The notes below the pieces were generated by a model. The model searched no databases and was not told the origin of the DNA. It was given only the letters and a program-made list of their open reading frames with translations. A DNA stretch of 64,000 nucleotides, from positions 868,001 through 932,000 of the forward strand of contig NZ_JBGGTX010000001.1 in assembly GCF_041287255.1 (NCBI RefSeq), in the 5' to 3' direction. Positions 60,724 through 64,000 of the stretch are shown one piece after another. The position numbers and the translations under genes are program-made. Within the stretch, counting starts at the first letter, position 1; the number at the start of each line of letters is the position of its first letter. This stretch comes from Tamlana flava. Lineage in GTDB: Bacteria > Bacteroidota > Bacteroidia > Flavobacteriales > Flavobacteriaceae.

Positions 60724-61587
60724 ATGAGACAACTTAAAATTACGAAGCAGGTTACAAACAGAGAAACCGCTTCGTTAGATAAATACCTGCAAGAAATTGG
60801 AAAGGTTGACCTTATTACGGCCGATGAGGAAGTGGAATTGGCACAACGAATTAAAGCGGGAGACCAAGTAGCTTTAGAAAAGTTAACTAAAGCCAATTTA
60901 CGTTTCGTTGTATCGGTTGCAAAACAATACCAAAATCAAGGTTTAACGTTACCCGATTTAATTAATGAAGGTAATTTAGGTTTGATAAAAGCGGCACAAC
61001 GCTTTGATGAAACCCGTGGTTTTAAATTCATTTCTTATGCTGTTTGGTGGATTCGTCAATCGATTCTTCAAGCTTTAGCTGAACAATCTCGTATTGTGCG
61101 TTTACCTTTAAACAAAATTGGTTCCATTAACAAAATCAACAAAACGTTTGCATTTTTGGAGCAAAGTCATGAACGTCCACCCTCTGCTGAAGAAATAGCT
61201 AAAGAATTGGATATGACCATTAACGACGTTAAAGAATCCATGAAGAATTCTGGTCGTCACGTTAGTATGGATGCACCATTGGTTGAGGGAGAAGATTCTA
61301 ACTTATACGATGTATTGAATAGTGGTGAATCACCAAACCCAGATAAAGAATTATTGCACGAATCGTTACGCACAGAAATTGAGCGTGCCTTAGAAACTTT
61401 AACACCTCGTGAGGCAGATGTTATCCGTTTGTACTTTGGTTTAGGAAACCAACACCCAATGACTTTAGAAGAAATTGGTGAGACCTTCGATTTAACCCGC
61501 GAGCGTGTACGTCAAATTAAAGAAAAAGCTATTCGTAGATTAAAACATACGTCTAGAAGTAAAATATTAAAAACATATTTAGGTTAG
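60724..61587 (+). CDS. rpoD: RNA polymerase primary sigma factor
   Basis: A 287-aa sigma-70 factor. Regions 1.2 (about 15-45), 2 (Leu-Arg-Phe-Val-Val-Ser-Val-Ala and Phe-Lys-Phe-Ile-Ser-Tyr-Ala-Val-Trp-Trp-Ile-Arg-Gln), 3 and 4 (Glu-Ile-Gly-Glu-Thr-Phe-Asp-Leu-Thr-Arg-Glu-Arg-Val-Arg-Gln-Ile) are all present. Region 1.1 is missing, as usual in Bacteroidota primary sigmas, which read TAnnTTTG/TTG promoters. Those boxes are seen throughout this window. Followed by a GC-rich terminator. Confidence 0.96.
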   Translation: MRQLKITKQVTNRETASLDKYLQEIGKVDLITADEEVELAQRIKAGDQVALEKLTKANLRFVVSVAKQYQNQGLTLPDLINEGNLGLIKAAQRFDETRGFKFISYAVWWIRQSILQALAEQSRIVRLPLNKIGSINKINKTFAFLEQSHERPPSAEEIAKELDMTINDVKESMKNSGRHVSMDAPLVEGEDSNLYDVLNSGESPNPDKELLHESLRTEIERALETLTPREADVIRLYFGLGNQHPMTLEEIGETFDLTRERVRQIKEKAIRRLKHTSRSKILKTYLG

Positions 61588-61657
61588 TAAACTTTTTACG
61601 ACTAAATTACAGTAACAAACAGTTACACATAACTGTTCGTTTTTTGATTGATGAAAG

Positions 61658-61690
61658 AACCCCCGGCTGATTACCGGGGGTTTGTTTTTA
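61658..61690 (+). terminator. rpoD terminator
   Basis: GC-rich stem AACCCCCGG/CCGGGGGTT with a seven-base loop, then TGTTTTT; stands out in AT-rich surroundings. Confidence 0.88.
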
Positions 61691-61729
61691 CCCATCTTAA
61701 AATATCTTTCAAAAGGAAATCGCTTTTAC

Positions 61730-61737
61730 TATCTTTG
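61730..61737 (+). promoter_or_regulatory. Candidate -7 box of rpe
   Basis: TATCTTTG, 17 bases before the ATG; implies a short leader. Confidence 0.42.
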
Positions 61738-61754
61738 TCCAAACAAAAACTAAT

Positions 61755-62417
61755 ATGTCTTCAAAACTTATTGCTCCTTCCCTTTTGGCTGCAGATTTTG
61801 CAAACCTTCAACGCGATATAGAAATGGTTAACCAAAGCGATGCCGATTGGTTTCATATAGATATAATGGATGGAGTTTTTGTGCCTAATATTTCATTTGG
61901 AATGCCCGTTTTAAAAGCTATAACAAAGCAAACCCAAAAACCTGTTGACGTACATTTAATGATAGTTGAACCAGACAGATACATTAAAACTTTTGCAGAT
62001 TTGGGAAGTCATCATTTAACGGTACATTATGAAGCCTGTACCCACTTGCACAGAACACTTCAAGCGATAAAAGCTGAAGGTATGAAGGCAGGTGTTGCGC
62101 TTAATCCGCATACAAACATTAATGTTTTGGAAGACACAATTAACGAAATTGATTTGGTCATTTTAATGAGTGTTAATCCTGGTTTTGGCGGGCAAAGTTT
62201 TATTGAAAACACCTATAAAAAAATCAAGGAGCTAAAGGAGTTAATTATTCGAAAAGGTTCATCTACACTGATTGAAATTGATGGTGGGGTTAACACGGAA
62301 AATGCCAAGAAACTTACAGATGCCGGTGCCGATGTGTTGGTAGCCGGAAGTTTTGTGTTCAAGAGCAACAATCAAATTGAGACTATAAAGGAACTAAAGG
62401 CAGCTGCCAATTCTTAA
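61755..62417 (+). CDS. rpe: Ribulose-phosphate 3-epimerase
   Basis: A 220-aa TIM-barrel enzyme that interconverts ribulose 5-phosphate and xylulose 5-phosphate. Signatures: His-Ile-Asp-Ile-Met-Asp-Gly-Val-Phe-Val-Pro-Asn at 35-46 (metal and catalytic Asp), Val-Asp-Val-His-Leu-Met-Ile near 69-75, Met-Ser-Val-Asn-Pro-Gly-Phe-Gly-Gly-Gln near 139-148, Glu-Ile-Asp-Gly-Gly-Val near 174-179. Pentose phosphate pathway. Overlaps the convergent CBS gene by four bases at the stops. Confidence 0.97.
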   Translation: MSSKLIAPSLLAADFANLQRDIEMVNQSDADWFHIDIMDGVFVPNISFGMPVLKAITKQTQKPVDVHLMIVEPDRYIKTFADLGSHHLTVHYEACTHLHRTLQAIKAEGMKAGVALNPHTNINVLEDTINEIDLVILMSVNPGFGGQSFIENTYKKIKELKELIIRKGSSTLIEIDGGVNTENAKKLTDAGADVLVAGSFVFKSNNQIETIKELKAAANS

Positions 62418-62833
62418 TACTGTTTTAAGTAGTAATTCAGTAAATCCCTTGTGGTTACAATACCTACCAAATCGCCGTCATCAACAACGGGTAAGGCATG
62501 AAATTCGCGTCCTACTAAAATTTTGGTTACTTCTTTTATTGTGGTACTACTTGTAACGGTAACAACATCCTTTACCATAACTTGTTCAATAGTAAACATA
62601 TTATAAACAACAGAATCAACAGAATTACTGGCTTCTGAATCTACTTCGGCATAACTAATCCGCATTAAATCCGTAAAACTCAGCATACCTATAATCGTTT
62701 GTTCAGCAACTACAGGAATATGTTTTATTTTATGCCTTTTGAAAAGGACTTCAGCTCTTTCTAAATCATCGGATCTTGTTAGTGCAATGATATTTTTGGT
62801 CATTATTTCTGAAACAGGCGCATCTTCTATCAT
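62414..62833 (-). CDS. Two-CBS-domain protein
   Basis: A 139-aa stand-alone pair of CBS domains (about 1-60 and 75-139), with the typical Met-Thr-Lys-Asn-Ile-Ile-Ala-Leu, His-Ile-Pro-Val-Val, Gly-Met-Leu-Ser-Phe-Thr-Asp-Leu and Ala-Leu-Pro-Val-Val-Asp-Asp-Gly-Asp-Leu-Val-Gly-Ile-Val-Thr-Thr-Arg-Asp-Leu. Such proteins sense adenine nucleotides; no partner is attached. A tandem paralogue lies 16 bases upstream. Confidence 0.92.
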   Translation of the reverse strand: MIEDAPVSEIMTKNIIALTRSDDLERAEVLFKRHKIKHIPVVAEQTIIGMLSFTDLMRISYAEVDSEASNSVDSVVYNMFTIEQVMVKDVVTVTSSTTIKEVTKILVGREFHALPVVDDGDLVGIVTTRDLLNYYLKQY

Positions 62834-62849
62834 AACATTAGCTTTAAAA

Positions 62850-63272
62850 TTAAAATTGCTTAATCAAATATTTTATTAAATCGGTTGTGGTCACAATACC
62901 TACCAAAATGTTATTATCAACAACGGGTAAAGCATGAAACTCTTTTGTGGCCAATATTTCGGCTACTTCCTTTATGGAATGTGATGATGATACGGTAACA
63001 ATGTTTCGCTTCATTACCTGCTCAATAGTAAACATATTGTAAACCATAACATCGGCGGGCGAATCAAAATCATCAGTAATATCTGCAAAACTTAAGCGCA
63101 ACAAATCGGTGTAACTTAGCATACCAATGACAACATGATTATTAACCACGGGAATATGTCTTATCCTGTGGTGCTTAAATAAATGCTCTGCTTTTTCTAA
63201 GGAATCCTTTTTGCCTAGCGTGATAACGTGCTCTGTCATTATCATCGAAACTGGTGCTTTTCGTATCATCAC
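62850..63272 (-). CDS. Two-CBS-domain protein, tandem paralogue
   Basis: A 140-aa protein closely similar in layout to the one 16 bases downstream (His-Ile-Pro-Val-Val-Asn, Gly-Met-Leu-Ser-Tyr-Thr-Asp-Leu-Leu, Phe-Thr-Ile-Glu-Gln-Val-Met). Clearly a gene duplication. It may form a heteromer with its neighbour and sense adenine nucleotides; target unknown. Confidence 0.92.
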   Translation of the reverse strand: MMIRKAPVSMIMTEHVITLGKKDSLEKAEHLFKHHRIRHIPVVNNHVVIGMLSYTDLLRLSFADITDDFDSPADVMVYNMFTIEQVMKRNIVTVSSSHSIKEVAEILATKEFHALPVVDNNILVGIVTTTDLIKYLIKQF

Positions 63273-63446
63273 GTTGTATTTTAGTTTAGTATGACTAAAA
63301 TTACTGATACAAAAATTTAAATTGTATGATAAAAATCATGCTCCATTAATTTAGGATTCCTAAGGTAACTGGAAAACAATAATTTATAACTTTTTAAAAT
63401 AGAGAAAAATAGTTCAACACAGATAGAACCAAACCAAATAGCAACA

Positions 63447-64000
63447 TCAAGGAGATTTAGTTTTTATGATTTTGGTTTGAATGATTTCATCATTTAAAAT
63501 GGTCCGTTCAAAAAAATGGAACACTTTCTTTAAATCCATGAATGGTACTGCCGAAATTTCATGCCCTGCTTCTTTTACCATATTGAAATAATAAGAAGTC
63601 TCTAAATCTTCCAATTTCTTGGCGATAACCTCAGACCCATCCAACATTAAATACCCTGGGCTTTCGGGTTTGCAATAATGATGTGGTGCCGAACCAAAAG
63701 GAACTAATTGGTCGTTTGTACCATGGAACAGCACACTCGGCACGGCATTGGTTTTTTTTATATAATCTGCATTTACAACGGCCCCGGCGGCAGAAAAAAC
63801 ACCTGCGAACTTTACATCATTATACTTTTCAAGGCTGTCCACAAAATACTCGCGCAGATAAACCGCATTTAAAGAACCTTCTGCCCCGGCACTGCTACCA
63901 CCGGCAATAATATATTGCGCATCTATGTGGAGCGCGTTGGCATTTTTAACAATAAAATCTGCCGCATCCAAAAAGTCTATAACCGCTTGTTTAAAAGTTT
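63447..64000 (-). CDS. Alpha/beta hydrolase, C-terminal part
   Basis: At least 184 residues; the gene enters from beyond base 64000, so the start is not visible. Nucleophile elbow Gly-Gly-Ser-Ser-Ala-Gly-Ala (GxSxG) is followed by an Asp site in Gly-Thr-Asn-Asp-Gln-Leu-Val-Pro-Phe and a His in Ala-Gly-His-Glu-Ile, the full Ser-Asp-His triad order. Similar to carboxylesterases and feruloyl-esterase-type hydrolases; substrate unknown. Confidence 0.8.
   Translation of the reverse strand, partial: TFKQAVIDFLDAADFIVKNANALHIDAQYIIAGGSSAGAEGSLNAVYLREYFVDSLEKYNDVKFAGVFSAAGAVVNADYIKKTNAVPSVLFHGTNDQLVPFGSAPHHYCKPESPGYLMLDGSEVIAKKLEDLETSYYFNMVKEAGHEISAVPFMDLKKVFHFFERTILNDEIIQTKIIKTKSP

Noticed and set aside
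1..64000. tRNA, rRNA or riboswitch genes
   Set aside because: No cloverleaf arms, conserved rRNA segments or known riboswitch cores were recognised in the intergenic regions by eye; a covariance-model search would be needed to exclude them.

Overview
The window is AT-rich bacterial chromosome from a member of the Bacteroidota, most probably a (marine) Flavobacteriaceae. The support is: a complete Na+-pumping NADH:quinone reductase operon (nqrABCDEF); type IX secretion genes (the DUF5103 Plug protein and PorT); a TamL-type Omp85 lipoprotein; a primary sigma factor without region 1.1; DUF6090, DUF6134 and DUF6695 families restricted to this phylum; few Shine-Dalgarno sites; and repeated TAnnTTTG boxes (the Bacteroidota -7 promoter element) just upstream of genes.

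Layout. 0-12 kb: the start of an ApbE flavin transferase lipoprotein and a small conserved gene (minus strand). These are separated from the nqr operon (minus, 5.9-12.0 kb) by an oppositely oriented block holding an SLC13 carboxylate transporter, four tandem DUF6090 genes and a small Cys-containing protein. 12-26.4 kb: T9SS Plug, apaG, DUF6695, NRDE, pruA, an inserted DUF6090 gene bracketed by two copies of the pruA 3' tail, an AT-rich stand-alone nuclease-like gene, a PD40/CehA metallohydrolase, a TPR protein, rsmG, a fatty acid desaturase and an aspartate-type aminotransferase. 26.5-40.5 kb: housekeeping genes trkH-trkA, ubiE/menG, porT, trmH-like, tamL, fbaA, accD, rpsO and pnp, with a decayed PAS histidine kinase between accD and rpsO. 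40.6-45.5 kb: accessory membrane and secreted proteins, including a sixth DUF6090 gene and small lipoproteins. 45.6-48.4 kb: proC-proB-proA operon. 48.6-58.7 kb: a second accessory region with two frameshifted surface-protein genes, degenerate lipoprotein copies, and a six-gene set (DUF6134, CPBP membrane protein, four SDR enzymes) beside a membrane-bound AraC-type regulator. 58.8-64 kb: a possible 49-aa ORF, an HTH protein, rpoD, rpe, two CBS-domain proteins and the end of an alpha/beta hydrolase.

How the genes work together. NqrA-F with ApbE form the Na+-motive respiratory entry point, and Trk and the SLC13 carrier are other ion-linked transport. Plug and PorT belong to type IX secretion, and TamL and the barrels to outer-membrane biogenesis. 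ProABC makes proline, while PruA completes its breakdown. The most unusual material is: (1) six DUF6090 proteins with one nearly constant N-terminal membrane anchor and strongly different C-terminal parts; (2) a 35-nt element present three times at constant length in the 50-57 kb region, one copy immediately downstream of the AraC-type regulator; (3) duplicated and decaying gene fragments upstream of the SDR/CPBP/DUF6134 set; (4) the duplicated pruA tail; (5) a perfect 21-nt palindrome next to the accD -7 box. No tRNA, rRNA, CRISPR array, transposase or integrase was recognised.
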